Of a DNA stretch of 64,000 nucleotides, positions 53,051 through 63,019 are shown in pieces. Origin of the DNA: Bacteroidales bacterium (GTDB lineage Bacteria; Bacteroidota; Bacteroidia; Bacteroidales; F082); contig JAFYHS010000021.1 in the NCBI GenBank assembly GCA_017539045.1, forward strand, positions 1 through 64,000, given 5' to 3'. The notes under the pieces are model-generated. The model ran no database searches. It saw only the letters and a list, made by a program, of their open reading frames with translations, and was not told where the DNA came from. Position numbers and translations under genes: made by a program. Each line of letters starts with the position of its first letter. Positions within the stretch are counted from its first letter, which is position 1.

Positions 53051-54838
53051 ATGAAAAACATCCGAAATTTTTGCATCATAGCCCATATCGACCACGGCAA
53101 ATCGACCTTGGCCGATAGGCTTTTGGAACTAACACATACACTCAACTCCAAGGAATTGGTCGACCAAGTGCTCGACGATATGGACCTCGAGCGTGAGCGC
53201 GGCATCACCATCAAGAGCCATGCCATTCAGATGAAATACAACTACAAGGGCGAGGAGTATACTCTCAACCTTATTGATACTCCTGGCCACGTCGACTTCT
53301 CCTACGAGGTGTCGCGCAGCATCGCGGCATGCGAAGGTGCCTTGCTGGTGGTAGATGCCACGCAAGGTATTCAGGCCCAGACGATTGCCAATCTCTATTC
53401 CGCTCTCGAACACGACCTCGAAATCATCCCCGTGATGAACAAGATCGACATGGACAGCGCCATGGTCGACATCGTGGAAGACCAGATGGTGGACCTCCTG
53501 GGCTGCGACCCGAGCGAGATTCTGAAGGTCAGTGCCCGAACAGGCGAAGGTGTGCCTGCTGTGCTCGACGCCATCGTGGAGCGCATCCCCTGCCCGAAGG
53601 GCGACCCCGAAGCACCGTTGCAAGCCCTTATCTTCGACTCGGTGTTCAACTCGTTCCGCGGCATCATCGCCTATTTCCGCATTATGAACGGCACCATGCA
53701 TACCAACGACTTGGTGAAGTTCTTCGCCACGGGTAAGGAATACAACGCCGACGAGATTGGTGTACTGCAGTTGAAGCAAGTGCCTAAGCAGGAACTCTCT
53801 GCAGGCGATGTGGGCTATATCATCTCGGGCATCAAGACCTCAAAGGAGGTCAAGGTGGGCGACACCATCACGCATGTCGAACGCCCCTGCGCCGAGCCTG
53901 TGGAAGGTTTCGAGAATGTGAAACCTATGCTGTTTGCGGGTATCTATCCTGTCGACGCGGACGACTACGAGGAGCTGCGTGCTTCGTTGGAGAAGCTGCA
54001 ACTCAACGATGCTTCCTTGGTTTGGGAACCAGAGTCGTCGGCCGCACTGGGCTTCGGCTTCCGTTGCGGCTTCTTGGGCCTCTTGCACATGGAGATCGTG
54101 CAGGAACGCCTCGACCGCGAGTTCGACATGGATGTCATCACCACGGTGCCCAACGTCTCGTTCAAGTGCTTCAAGACCGATGGCGAGATGATCGAGGTGC
54201 ACAACCCCAGCGGCTTGCCCGAGGTGACGAAGATTGACCATATCGAGGAACCATACATCCTTGCGCAAATCATCTCGAAGAACGAGTTCACCGGACCCAT
54301 CATGACGCTCTGCATCGACCGTCGAGGCGTGCTGAAGAACCAGGTCTACCTCTCCACCGACCGTGTGGAGCTGACCTTCCAGATGCCGCTGAGCGAAATC
54401 GTCTTCGACTTCTACGACAAACTGAAATCCATCTCGAAGGGCTATGCCTCCTTCGACTATCATATTGCTGGCTATCAAGATGCCGACTTGGTGAAATTGG
54501 ACATTATGCTCAACGGCGAGTCTGTCGACGCCTTGTCGACTTTGATTCACCGCGGCCATGCCTACGACTTTGGTCGTCGCATGTGCGAGAAGCTGAAGGA
54601 ATTGATTCCTCGTCACCAGTTCGATATCGCTATCCAAGCGGCCATCGGCGCGAAGATCATCGCCCGTGAGACGGTGCGGCAGGTGCGTAAGGACGTGACG
54701 GCGAAGTGTTACGGCGGCGACGTTTCCCGTAAACGCAAACTGCTCGAGAAACAGAAGGCCGGTAAGAAACGCATGCGTCAGATCGGCAACGTCGAGGTGC
54801 CGCAGTCAGCGTTCCTTGCTGTCCTGAAACTGGATTGA
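53051..54838 (+). CDS. lepA: Elongation factor 4 (LepA)
   Basis: 595 residues. The translational GTPase begins with [20 protein letters not shown] (P-loop around 10-18). [21 protein letters not shown] and NKIDMD follow. The LepA-specific C-terminal domain ends with [20 protein letters not shown]4 acts on stalled or initiating ribosomes and is non-essential in most bacteria. Length is normal. Start chosen at 53051 from the conserved N-terminus and from the promoter position. Confidence 0.97.
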   Translation: MKNIRNFCIIAHIDHGKSTLADRLLELTHTLNSKELVDQVLDDMDLERERGITIKSHAIQMKYNYKGEEYTLNLIDTPGHVDFSYEVSRSIAACEGALLVVDATQGIQAQTIANLYSALEHDLEIIPVMNKIDMDSAMVDIVEDQMVDLLGCDPSEILKVSARTGEGVPAVLDAIVERIPCPKGDPEAPLQALIFDSVFNSFRGIIAYFRIMNGTMHTNDLVKFFATGKEYNADEIGVLQLKQVPKQELSAGDVGYIISGIKTSKEVKVGDTITHVERPCAEPVEGFENVKPMLFAGIYPVDADDYEELRASLEKLQLNDASLVWEPESSAALGFGFRCGFLGLLHMEIVQERLDREFDMDVITTVPNVSFKCFKTDGEMIEVHNPSGLPEVTKIDHIEEPYILAQIISKNEFTGPIMTLCIDRRGVLKNQVYLSTDRVELTFQMPLSEIVFDFYDKLKSISKGYASFDYHIAGYQDADLVKLDIMLNGESVDALSTLIHRGHAYDFGRRMCEKLKELIPRHQFDIAIQAAIGAKIIARETVRQVRKDVTAKCYGGDVSRKRKLLEKQKAGKKRMRQIGNVEVPQSAFLAVLKLD

Positions 54839-54848
54839 CCATTCTTTC

Positions 54849-54873
54849 AACTCTAAACTCTAAACTCTAAACT
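54849..54873 (+). repeat. Heptamer tandem repeat ACTCTAA x3
   Basis: Three perfect copies of a 7-bp unit occupy the gap between lepA and dprA, ending just before the dprA ATG. They do not form a hairpin. Confidence 0.7.
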
Positions 54874-54875
54874 GA

Positions 54876-55973
54876 ATGCCTCCCCTGCAGTATCAAATCG
54901 CTCTAACCCTCCTACCTGGTATCGGTGATATCAGCGGGAAGAAGTTCGTGCAGTATTGCGGCAGCGCCGAGGCCATCTTCAAGGAGAAACGCAAGTCGTT
55001 GGAGAAGATCTCGGGCATGCGTGAGGCCTCCATCGACGCTATCTGCAAGCCCAAGGAATACTTGAAAAGGGCAGAGGAGGAGATTGAGTTCGTCGAACAA
55101 AACGGAATACAGCCTTTATTTTTTCTTGATTCGGACTATCCGCGCCGACTGTCGCAATGCGACGACGCCCCGATGATGCTGTATTACAAAGGCAAGGCCA
55201 ACCTCAACGCCAACCGCGTGGTGGCCATCGTCGGCACTCGCAACATCACGGAATACGGCAAGGAAAACTGCAACCAGTTGGTGGAGGATTTGAAGGATGA
55301 CAATGTGCTGATCGTAAGCGGATTGGCATACGGTGTAGACACCTGTGCACACAAGGCCTCTGTGAAGCATGGCATCCCTACTGTAGGTGTGATGGGCAGC
55401 GGCATGCAGCAGATCTATCCTGCGCCGAACAAGAAGCTGGCTACCGACATGGTTGAGCAGGGAGGTGGCTTACTTACGGAGTGCATGAGCGGCACCTTGC
55501 CCGACCGCGAGAATTTCCCACGCCGTAACCGTATCATCGCGGGTATGGCCGACGCCGTGGTGGTCATCGAGTCGGCGATGAAAGGCGGCTCGTTGATTAC
55601 GGCCGACTTGGCCAACTCTTATAGCCGTGATGTGTTTGCCTATCCCGGTCGTGTGATGGACATCTACAGTCAAGGCTGCAACTACCTCATCCGCACCAAC
55701 AGGGCCCACCTCATGGAGAGCGTGCTCAACCTGCGTTATATCATGCGCTGGGACTCTGAGTCGAAGGCGGAGAAACAAACGGCTTTGTTCCGTGAGTTCA
55801 GCGAGGAGGAAAAGCTAATCATGGACTGCTTCGGCACAAATGCCGTCATCAGTCTTGACGACATCATCGTGAAGTCGGAACTACCGACCACTAAGATAGC
55901 AGCTTTGTTATTGAATTTGGAATTCGACGGCGTGCTGATGGCATTGCCGGGAAAGCGATATCAGAAATGCTAG
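54876..55973 (+). CDS. dprA: DNA processing protein DprA
   Basis: 365 residues. The N-terminal HhH-like domain (LTLLPGIGDISGKKF) is followed by the Rossmann-like core with VAIVGTRNITEYG, VSGLAYGVDTCAHKAS, GVMGSGMQQIYPAPN and FPRRNRIIAGMADAVVVIE. The C-terminal winged helix is about 305-365. DprA loads RecA on incoming single-stranded DNA during natural transformation and is found also in species not known to be competent. It lies 37 nt after lepA and overlaps rsgA by 7 nt. Confidence 0.95.
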   Translation: MPPLQYQIALTLLPGIGDISGKKFVQYCGSAEAIFKEKRKSLEKISGMREASIDAICKPKEYLKRAEEEIEFVEQNGIQPLFFLDSDYPRRLSQCDDAPMMLYYKGKANLNANRVVAIVGTRNITEYGKENCNQLVEDLKDDNVLIVSGLAYGVDTCAHKASVKHGIPTVGVMGSGMQQIYPAPNKKLATDMVEQGGGLLTECMSGTLPDRENFPRRNRIIAGMADAVVVIESAMKGGSLITADLANSYSRDVFAYPGRVMDIYSQGCNYLIRTNRAHLMESVLNLRYIMRWDSESKAEKQTALFREFSEEEKLIMDCFGTNAVISLDDIIVKSELPTTKIAALLLNLEFDGVLMALPGKRYQKC

Positions 55974-56905
55974 GCAAGGTCATCAAATCGACGGGCAGCT
56001 GGTATATCGTCCTCGACGAACAGGGACGGCAGTGGGAGTGTCGTCTGCGCGGCAAGATCCGTTTGGACGGCATACGTTCCACCAATCCTGTAGCCGTGGG
56101 TGACAACGTGGAGTTTGAGCAGGAACCCGGCAAGGACACAGGTGTCATCAAGAAGATCGAGCCGCGCGATAACGTGATTGTCCGTCAGTCAGTCAACTTG
56201 AGCAAGGCCTCGCACATCATTGCCGCCAATGTCGACTTGGCCATCGTGGTGGCCACCATCGCCCAGCCACGCACCTCCACTGGCTTCATCGACCGTTTTC
56301 TGGTAACCGCCGAAGCCTACCATATCCCCGCTGCCTTGATCTTCAACAAGTGTGACCTCTACACCGACGAGCAGATAGGGGAGATGTGCGTGCTGATGGA
56401 ATACTACCAAAGCCTTGGTTACACCTCGTTTGGCGTTTCGGCTAAGACGGGCTTCCAGATCGATCAACTGAAAGCTTTAATGCAGGACAAGATATGCCTG
56501 TTCTCGGGCCATTCCGGCGTGGGCAAGTCGGCCCTCGTGAATGCCCTCGACCCTGCGTTGAATGTCCGCATTGGAGCCATCTCCGACTACCACGAAAAAG
56601 GCAAGCACACCACCACCTTTGCCGAGATGCATCATCTCGATTTCGGTGCATGGATTGTGGACACGCCTGGCATCAAGGAGTTTGTACTGTACGACCTCGA
56701 GAAAGAGACCTTGGCTCAGCGTTTCCCCGAAATGCGCAACTTGATGAGCGAGTGCCGTTTCGCCAACTGCACCCATACCCACGAGCCTGGCTGCGCGGTA
56801 AAGGAAGCCGTCAAAAACGGCGATATCGCCGACTGGCGTTATGTGAATTACATCCGCATGATGACTGGCGAGAGCCATGATTCAGTAAAAGAAGAAGGAT
56901 CGTAG
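55967..56905 (+). CDS. rsgA: Ribosome small-subunit-dependent GTPase A
   Basis: 312 residues. An N-terminal OB fold (about 1-70) is followed by a circularly permuted GTPase with NKCD first, then FSGHSGVGKSALVNAL (P-loop around 180) and DTPGIKEF. The C-terminal zinc knuckle is CRFANCTHTHEPGCAV. RsgA is a late checkpoint in 30S maturation. Start overlaps the end of dprA. The stop codon is the first base triplet of a hairpin-forming tandem repeat. Confidence 0.96.
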   Translation: MLGKVIKSTGSWYIVLDEQGRQWECRLRGKIRLDGIRSTNPVAVGDNVEFEQEPGKDTGVIKKIEPRDNVIVRQSVNLSKASHIIAANVDLAIVVATIAQPRTSTGFIDRFLVTAEAYHIPAALIFNKCDLYTDEQIGEMCVLMEYYQSLGYTSFGVSAKTGFQIDQLKALMQDKICLFSGHSGVGKSALVNALDPALNVRIGAISDYHEKGKHTTTFAEMHHLDFGAWIVDTPGIKEFVLYDLEKETLAQRFPEMRNLMSECRFANCTHTHEPGCAVKEAVKNGDIADWRYVNYIRMMTGESHDSVKEEGS

Positions 56906-56987
56906 GGACGCATCGCATGCGTCCTGTAAAAATGACGCATCGCATGCGTCCGGTAATAATGACGCATCGCATGCATCCGAAAAACGA
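56906..56987 (+). repeat. 27-bp tandem repeat, three copies, hairpin-forming
   Basis: Units start at 56907, 56934 and 56961. Each opens with GACGCATCGCATGC and has arms GACGCAT/ATGCGTC separated by CGC; the third copy has one arm base changed. In all, about 80 bp fill the gap between rsgA and nadK. Confidence 0.8.
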
Positions 56988-56993
56988 ACGAAT

Positions 56994-57869
56994 ATGAAAA
57001 CCATCGCCCTATTTGGAAAGACCATCGCCCCGGAGAATGGGGAATTTATGCGACAATTGTTCAAGGAACTGGCTGACAACCATCTTGAAATTGTTGTCTA
57101 CAAGCCATTTGCCGACATCGTCGCCGCCTATGTCCCCGTAGGCGTGCACTACACAACCTTCAACTCGCATGAAGACTTGAAAGCCGACCTGTTGTTCTCC
57201 ATCGGCGGCGACGGCACCATTCTCGACACGGTGCCCTTCGTCCTCGACTCGGGCATTCCCGTGGCGGGCATTAACATGGGCCGCCTGGGCTTCCTCTCCA
57301 GCACCTCCAAAAACGAGATCGCCATGGCGGTGCACAGTGTGGTCACTGGTGACTATACCGTCGAGCAGCGCACCCTCTTGGAGCTGGTCTCACCAGAGAA
57401 GGTCTTCGACAATGTGAAATATGCCCTTAACGAGCTGAATGTCATCCGTAACCCTGAGCATAGCCTTCTGGCTATCAAGGTGTTTGTCGATGATGTCTAT
57501 CTCAATACCTATTGGGGCGACGGCATCCTGCTGGCCACCCCGACGGGCTCCACTGCCTACTCGCTGAGCGCTGGCGGCCCCATCATCGCACCCAATGCGA
57601 AGAACTTCGTCATCACGCCTATCGCCACACACAATCTGACGGTGCGTCCCGTGGTCATCCCCGACGACAGCACCATCCGCATCCAGGTGGAGGGACGCGA
57701 GAAGAAATTCGTCTTCAGTATGGACTCAAGGAGCTGTACGTTAGATACTTCCGTGCAACTGGAGGTGCGTAAGGCAGGCTTCTGCCTCAACTTGATCAGG
57801 ATGCGCGGCGAGGACTTTTTCGGCACCATCCGCAACAAGTTGATGTGGGGAAAAGACAATAGAAATTGA
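56994..57869 (+). CDS. nadK: NAD kinase
   Basis: 291 residues. It phosphorylates NAD to NADP. The GGDGTILDTVPFVLD motif (around 65-80), NMGRLGFLSS and the second-domain TPTGSTAYSLSAGGPI are all present. Length is normal. It stands between the tandem repeat and a new promoter at 57898. Confidence 0.97.
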   Translation: MKTIALFGKTIAPENGEFMRQLFKELADNHLEIVVYKPFADIVAAYVPVGVHYTTFNSHEDLKADLLFSIGGDGTILDTVPFVLDSGIPVAGINMGRLGFLSSTSKNEIAMAVHSVVTGDYTVEQRTLLELVSPEKVFDNVKYALNELNVIRNPEHSLLAIKVFVDDVYLNTYWGDGILLATPTGSTAYSLSAGGPIIAPNAKNFVITPIATHNLTVRPVVIPDDSTIRIQVEGREKKFVFSMDSRSCTLDTSVQLEVRKAGFCLNLIRMRGEDFFGTIRNKLMWGKDNRN

Positions 57870-57897
57870 TTTCTGACGTTTTCATTAGAAAATTTCA

Positions 57898-57905
57898 TAC
57901 CTTTG
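57898..57905 (+). promoter_or_regulatory. -7 element for the DUF6089-uppS-bamA operon
   Basis: TACCTTTG followed by CACG lies 13 nt before the ATG at 57918, giving a very short leader. Confidence 0.65.
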
Positions 57906-57917
57906 CACGATAAAATT

Positions 57918-58757
57918 ATGTGGAGAAAACTTCGTTTATTATTGATAGTCAGCTGTTTGGCTATTGTTTTTAATGCCAATGCCCAGTTTGACGACCCCAA
58001 AACACTGGAAATCGGTCCCCATGGTGGCGTGAGTTATTATATGGGCGACCTTAATCCTTTGTTGCCTTTTGCCATGGCTGACCTGCAGTATGGTGGTATA
58101 GTGCGTTTCAATGAGAACAGCCGTTGGACCTATCGTTTGGATTACACCCACGCCACTGTCAAGGCATCGGATGAGCAGATCAAATGGCGTCCTGAGCGTG
58201 GCTTGAATTTCCTGACCAAGATCAACGACGTGAGTTTGGTCGTTGAGTTCAACTTCTTGGAGTATTATACGGGTAATCCCAAACGTAACGTGTCGCCTTA
58301 TATCTTCGGCGGCATCTCCGTGTTCCAGTACACACCGTTTATGCAGGTGGGCGACACCTTGGTGAATCTGCGTAATCTTGCCACCGAGGGTCCTGAGGGC
58401 GAGGTCAAATGGTATGACAAACTCTCTGTGAAGTCGAGCCCAGTGGGTCTCTCCATCCCCTTCGGCTTTGGCGTCAAGTTGGCCTTGTCGCGTCACATCG
58501 CAGCCACGATGGAGTGGAGGATGCAGAAGACCTTCACCGACTATCTTGACGATGTGGCCACGGTTTATCCTGAAGAGCATGCCACCGTTGAAATCGGTGA
58601 GACGACATACGACTTAAGCGACCCCTCGGGTAATTATTTAGCTGGACAACAGCGCGGCAACTCTGCCTTCAACGATTGGTTTGGCATGGCACGCGTGTCG
58701 TTGACCTGGAAAATCAACCTCCCCGACGGAAGGGGCTGCAACCTTAGCAAATTCTGA
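57918..58757 (+). CDS. DUF6089 family outer-membrane-associated protein
   Basis: About 279 residues. A signal peptide (LLLIVSCLAIVFNANAQ) precedes an outer-membrane beta-barrel-like protein with GVSYYMGDLNP, a typical start of DUF6089, and alternating aromatic strands after. Function unknown. The gene is regularly found just upstream of uppS and bamA in Bacteroidota, which suggests a role in envelope assembly. It is 2 nt from uppS. Confidence 0.85.
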   Translation: MWRKLRLLLIVSCLAIVFNANAQFDDPKTLEIGPHGGVSYYMGDLNPLLPFAMADLQYGGIVRFNENSRWTYRLDYTHATVKASDEQIKWRPERGLNFLTKINDVSLVVEFNFLEYYTGNPKRNVSPYIFGGISVFQYTPFMQVGDTLVNLRNLATEGPEGEVKWYDKLSVKSSPVGLSIPFGFGVKLALSRHIAATMEWRMQKTFTDYLDDVATVYPEEHATVEIGETTYDLSDPSGNYLAGQQRGNSAFNDWFGMARVSLTWKINLPDGRGCNLSKF

Positions 58758-58759
58758 AC

Positions 58760-59518
58760 ATGGAACTCAAGGAACAGTTGAAGCAACAAATCGACATGGC
58801 GCGCCTGCCGCAGCACATTGCCATCATCATGGACGGCAACGGACGTTGGGCCAAGGAACGCGGCAAGCAACGTATCTTCGGCCATCAGAGCGCCATCCAA
58901 TCGGTGCGTGAGGTGTCCGAAGCCTGCGCCGAACTCGGTGTGTCGTACCTGACTTTGTATGCTTTCTCCACCGAGAACTGGAACAGGCCGCTCGCCGAAG
59001 TCACGGGACTGATGACGCTGCTGGCCCAGACCATCAAGGCTGAGACTGCCACCTTGAACAAGAACAACATACGCCTCAACGCCATCGGCGATTTGGGGAG
59101 CCTGCCCAAAGCCAACTATGAACAGCTGATGCAAGCCATCGACGGCACCAGCCATAACACCCGCATGACCTTGACCTTGGCGTTGAGCTATTCGGGCCGT
59201 TGGGACCTCACCCAGGCCTCGCGCCGCATGGCACAGGAAGTGGCCGCAGGCCGTCTAGTCCCAGAGGCCATCACGGATGCCACCTTGGCGTCCTACCTCT
59301 CTACGGCAGGCATGCCTGACCCCGAGCTGCTGGTACGCACCAGCGGTGAGGAGCGCATCAGCAACTTCCTGTTGTGGCAGCTGGCTTATTCCGAACTCTA
59401 TTTTACCCCTAAATACTGGCCTGACTTCCGCAAGGCGGACCTTTATGAGGCCATCCTCAACTACCAACACCGCGAACGCCGGTTTGGCAAGACTAGCGAA
59501 CAAGTAACCAAACAATGA
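58760..59518 (+). CDS. uppS: Isoprenyl transferase (undecaprenyl diphosphate synthase)
   Basis: 252 residues. Signature IIMDGNGRWAKERG (around 25) carries the catalytic Asp, and LYAFSTENWNRP and DPELLVRTSGEERISNFLLW follow (the latter within limits). It condenses isopentenyl units onto farnesyl diphosphate to make the lipid carrier for peptidoglycan and O-antigen. 15 nt before bamA. Confidence 0.97.
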   Translation: MELKEQLKQQIDMARLPQHIAIIMDGNGRWAKERGKQRIFGHQSAIQSVREVSEACAELGVSYLTLYAFSTENWNRPLAEVTGLMTLLAQTIKAETATLNKNNIRLNAIGDLGSLPKANYEQLMQAIDGTSHNTRMTLTLALSYSGRWDLTQASRRMAQEVAAGRLVPEAITDATLASYLSTAGMPDPELLVRTSGEERISNFLLWQLAYSELYFTPKYWPDFRKADLYEAILNYQHRERRFGKTSEQVTKQ

Positions 59519-59533
59519 TTGAAAGATAGAACT

Positions 59534-62176
59534 ATGCGATTGAGATATATTCCTTTACTACTGCTTACAGCACTGCTGGGATTTGGGAGTGTTGCCTTTG
59601 CCCAGATTCAAATTGGCGACGACCTCTCGGAGATCGATTATTCCAGCCCTCGCGAATATGAGATTGGCGGTATTGTCGTTGATGGCGCCAAATATGTCGA
59701 CGGCTCCATGCTGAGCATGATTGCCGACTTGAGGGTGGGCAACACCATCAAGATTCCGGGCGACGACATCAGCCGTGCCATCCGCAAGATTTGGGAGCAG
59801 GGCCTGTTTGAGGATGTGTCAATCAATGCCACAAATTTTGTGGGCAACAAGGTGTTTCTGCAGATTTGTATCAAAGAGCGTCCCCGTGTCTCGAAGTTCT
59901 CTTTCAAAGGCATCAAAAAGAGCGAGGCCGATGACATCCGCAATAAGATCAACCTGTCGCGTGGCGACATTGCCACCGACCACCTCCTGACGAAGACCAC
60001 CCGCATTATCGAAGGCTATTATTTCGAGAAAGGCTATAACAACGTTGATATCGATATCCAGCAAGTGGCCGACACCGCTCGCGAGAATTATATCGATATG
60101 CAGATCTATATCAACAAAGGGCCGAAAGTGAAGATTGGGAAGATCAACGTGATGGGCAACGAACATCTCGCTGACGGGCAGATCCTGGCAGCCATGAAAG
60201 ACACCAAGCAACGTGGTCATTTCGATCCGCTGTCGCCTCTGGGTCCCCTCGTGGTGAACACGGTGGCCGATGTGATCACGCTGAAGCCGCTGAGGGCCAT
60301 CACGGGCGTGGAAGAATACTTCTACGACAACTATCGTCCGCGTATCTTCAAGGCTTCGAAGTTCCTCGAGAGCAATTACGTTGACGACAAGCAGCATATC
60401 ATCGAGAAATACAATGCGAAAGGCTATCGTGATGCACGTATCGTCAGAGATTCGGTCTACCGCATTGACGACAAGAACTTGGGTATCGACCTCGTCATCG
60501 ACGAAGGCAACCGCTACCATTACCGCAACATCAACTGGACGGGCAACACCAAATACTCCGCCGAGACCCTCAATTCCATCTTGGGTATCAAGCCGGGCGA
60601 CGTTTATAATAAGGAGCTGCTCGACAAGAACCTGAACTATAGCGAGACCAACCTCGACATCAGTTCGCTGTATATGGACGACGGTTACCTCTTCTTCCGT
60701 GTCGACCCCGTGGAGGTGGCTGTGGATAACGACTCCATCGACCTGGAGATACGTCTTACCGAAGGCAAGCAGGCCCGTATCAACAACGTGACGCTTATCG
60801 GTAATACCAAGACCTACGACCATGTGGTGCTGCGCGAACTGTACACCCGTCCGGGACAGCTCTACAGCCGTAGCGACGTCGTCCGTTCCATCCGCGAGCT
60901 GGCCACGTTGGGCTTCTTCAACCAGGAGAGCATCAAGCCCGATGTGCAGCCCAATTTCACCGACAACACTGTCGACATCATCTATTCCGTTGAGGAAGCC
61001 GCTGCCGACCAGATCCGTTTTTCGGCGGGTTATGGTGCTGGTTTCTTAATGTTGGAGGCAGGATTGCAGTTCTCCAACTTCTCGATGCGCAACATCTTCA
61101 ACAAGAAGGCCTGGAGGCCTCTGCCCATGGGCGACGGCCAGAAGCTCTCACTCAACGTCACCACTTATGGCACGCATTATATCTCCTATGGCCTCTCGTT
61201 CACGGAGCCTTGGCTGGGCGGCCGTAAGCCCAATGCTTTGACGGTTTCGCTCTACCAGTCCTATTACTCAAAATTTGTTGAAAGAACCTCCCCTGACTGG
61301 GGTTGGTTCAAGATGACGGGTGGCACCATCGGTTTGGGACGTCGTTTGACCTGGCCTGACGACTACTTCAGCCTGTATCAGGGCATCAATCTGAAACGTT
61401 ATAATCTGAACAACTACCAAACCGGTTATCTGAATGTCGGCGACGGCAATGGCCAGTTCAACCTCATCAGCTACAACTTCGTCCTGTCGCGCAACTCGGT
61501 GAGCCAGCCCATCTATCCGCGCAACGGCTCCGAGTTCCAGCTGGGACTTGAGATCACACCGCCTTATTCCCTCCTTTCCAGTAAGGATTACAGCAGCCTC
61601 GAAGAGAACGAAAAATACAAGTGGATCGAGATGCACCGCTGGAGCTTCAAGGCAGCATGGTATACCGAACTCTACGACAAGCTCGTGATGATGACCCGTG
61701 TGCGCTTTGGCTATCTGGGCCACTTCAACAGTCAGATCGGTCCCACGCCGTTCCACCGTTACTATCTCGGTGGCGATGGCTTGAACAACATCTCCATGGA
61801 CAGCCGTGAGTTGGTGGGTATGCGTGGTTACGGCAACAACGCCCTCACCCCGGGCTATTATAACAACTCCAGCTCGGGAGGCACGGGCGGTAACCTCATG
61901 ACCAAGTACACCTTGGAGATGCGTTATCCGCTCTCGTTGAATCCGCAGGCCACCATCTATGCCTTGACCTTCCTCGAGGCAGGTAACTGCTGGCTTGGCT
62001 TCGAAAACTTCAACCCCTTCGAAGTGAAACGCTCCGCAGGTCTCGGCGTACGTATCTTCCTGCCTATGTTCGGCCTGTTGGGTCTCGACTGGGGCTATGG
62101 CTTCGACGACGTCTATGGTACCACGGGTGAGAACCACAGCCAGTTCCACTTCTCCATCGGCGGATCTATCGACTAA
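59534..62176 (+). CDS. bamA: Outer-membrane assembly factor BamA
   Basis: 880 residues. The signal peptide (about 1-24) is followed by five POTRA domains (about 40-440) with repeating GNTKTYDHVVLREL and the C-terminal 16-strand barrel. The Omp85 motif is GMRGYGNN (around 755). BamA folds and inserts outer-membrane proteins. An upstream TTG at 59519 gives five extra residues and is less likely. Two skp-like chaperone genes follow, the usual neighbourhood. Confidence 0.96.
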   Translation: MRLRYIPLLLLTALLGFGSVAFAQIQIGDDLSEIDYSSPREYEIGGIVVDGAKYVDGSMLSMIADLRVGNTIKIPGDDISRAIRKIWEQGLFEDVSINATNFVGNKVFLQICIKERPRVSKFSFKGIKKSEADDIRNKINLSRGDIATDHLLTKTTRIIEGYYFEKGYNNVDIDIQQVADTARENYIDMQIYINKGPKVKIGKINVMGNEHLADGQILAAMKDTKQRGHFDPLSPLGPLVVNTVADVITLKPLRAITGVEEYFYDNYRPRIFKASKFLESNYVDDKQHIIEKYNAKGYRDARIVRDSVYRIDDKNLGIDLVIDEGNRYHYRNINWTGNTKYSAETLNSILGIKPGDVYNKELLDKNLNYSETNLDISSLYMDDGYLFFRVDPVEVAVDNDSIDLEIRLTEGKQARINNVTLIGNTKTYDHVVLRELYTRPGQLYSRSDVVRSIRELATLGFFNQESIKPDVQPNFTDNTVDIIYSVEEAAADQIRFSAGYGAGFLMLEAGLQFSNFSMRNIFNKKAWRPLPMGDGQKLSLNVTTYGTHYISYGLSFTEPWLGGRKPNALTVSLYQSYYSKFVERTSPDWGWFKMTGGTIGLGRRLTWPDDYFSLYQGINLKRYNLNNYQTGYLNVGDGNGQFNLISYNFVLSRNSVSQPIYPRNGSEFQLGLEITPPYSLLSSKDYSSLEENEKYKWIEMHRWSFKAAWYTELYDKLVMMTRVRFGYLGHFNSQIGPTPFHRYYLGGDGLNNISMDSRELVGMRGYGNNALTPGYYNNSSSGGTGGNLMTKYTLEMRYPLSLNPQATIYALTFLEAGNCWLGFENFNPFEVKRSAGLGVRIFLPMFGLLGLDWGYGFDDVYGTTGENHSQFHFSIGGSID

Positions 62177-62181
62177 AGGCG

Positions 62182-62209
62182 AAGGTCCCTGAGCCCGTCG
62201 AAGGGCCGA
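62182..62209. repeat. 28-bp dispersed repeat, copy 2
   Basis: Differs from copy 1 (35193-35220) at one base in 28. It lies immediately after the bamA stop codon, between bamA and the first ompH gene. Confidence 0.75.
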
Positions 62210-62286
62210 CTTATTATAGGCCGTTCTAATTTTGGAACGATTATTGATATAGCAAACAAGAAAGCAATTAGAAATACTATAAGACA

Positions 62287-62928
62287 ATGAAAACATTTAA
62301 AGCTTTGATTTTGACCGCTGCCTTGGTGTGTGGCGGTATCATGACTGCCAACGCACAGCTTGGCGGTGGACAGAAGATCGTCTATGTGGATTCGGAATAC
62401 ATCATGGAAAACATTCCGGAATACGGCGACGCTCAGGAAGAGTTGAATTCCCTCTCGACGAAATGGCAGAACGAGGTGAAGGCCTTGTATGACAAGGTGT
62501 CGGAGATGTACAGCAAGTATCAGACCGAGATGCTCCTGCTTTCTGAGGACCAGAAGCGCGCCCGCGAGCAGGCCATCATCGACAAGGAACAGGAAGCCAA
62601 GAACCTGCAGATGCAGTATTTCGGCGCCGAAGGCCAGCTCTATCAAAAACGCACTGAGTTGATCCAGCCTATCCAAGAGAAGATCTACACTGCCATGAAG
62701 GAAGTGGCTCAGTCAAAGAATTACGCCTTCGTGCTCGACCTGGCCTCAGGCACCTCGGTGCTCTATGCCAACGACAAGAACGACATCAGCGACGACGTGC
62801 TCGACCAGCTTGGTAACGTGATGCAGACCGTGCGCCGTGAAGACCGCCGCAAGGCTACCAACGCTATGGGTGGCTCAACGGGTGGCAGCACCGGTGGCAG
62901 ATCCGGCAACGTGAAACCTAGGAAATAA
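62287..62928 (+). CDS. OmpH/Skp family periplasmic chaperone, first copy
   Basis: 213 residues. The signal peptide is about 1-21 (GGIMTANAQ). After KIVYVDSEYIMENIPEY comes a long coiled coil (about 50-135) with heptads of Glu, Lys and Gln, and the C-terminus is Gly/Ser-rich with positively charged ends. Skp trimers hold unfolded outer-membrane proteins for BamA. This copy is longer than the second because of the GGSTGGSTGG tail. Confidence 0.92.
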   Translation: MKTFKALILTAALVCGGIMTANAQLGGGQKIVYVDSEYIMENIPEYGDAQEELNSLSTKWQNEVKALYDKVSEMYSKYQTEMLLLSEDQKRAREQAIIDKEQEAKNLQMQYFGAEGQLYQKRTELIQPIQEKIYTAMKEVAQSKNYAFVLDLASGTSVLYANDKNDISDDVLDQLGNVMQTVRREDRRKATNAMGGSTGGSTGGRSGNVKPRK

Positions 62929-62962
62929 TGCCGCTTAAGGCAATGGAATGCAAAAAAAACCG

Positions 62963-62970
62963 TATCTTTG
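62963..62970 (+). promoter_or_regulatory. -7 element for the second ompH gene
   Basis: TATCTTTG followed by CAGC, about 50 nt before the ATG at 63020. It excludes the in-frame extension from 62948. Confidence 0.65.
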
Positions 62971-63019
62971 CAGCTTGATTCGCATAAAAAAGAGAGTTAA
63001 ATTATTAAAATTCAATAAA

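Noticed and set aside
53886-53915. A stretch inside lepA (translated PCAEPVEGF) that resembles the 28-bp dispersed repeat
   Set aside because: Only about 13 of 14 bases match in the best part and the protein length fits other LepA proteins, so an inserted repeat is not needed to explain it.
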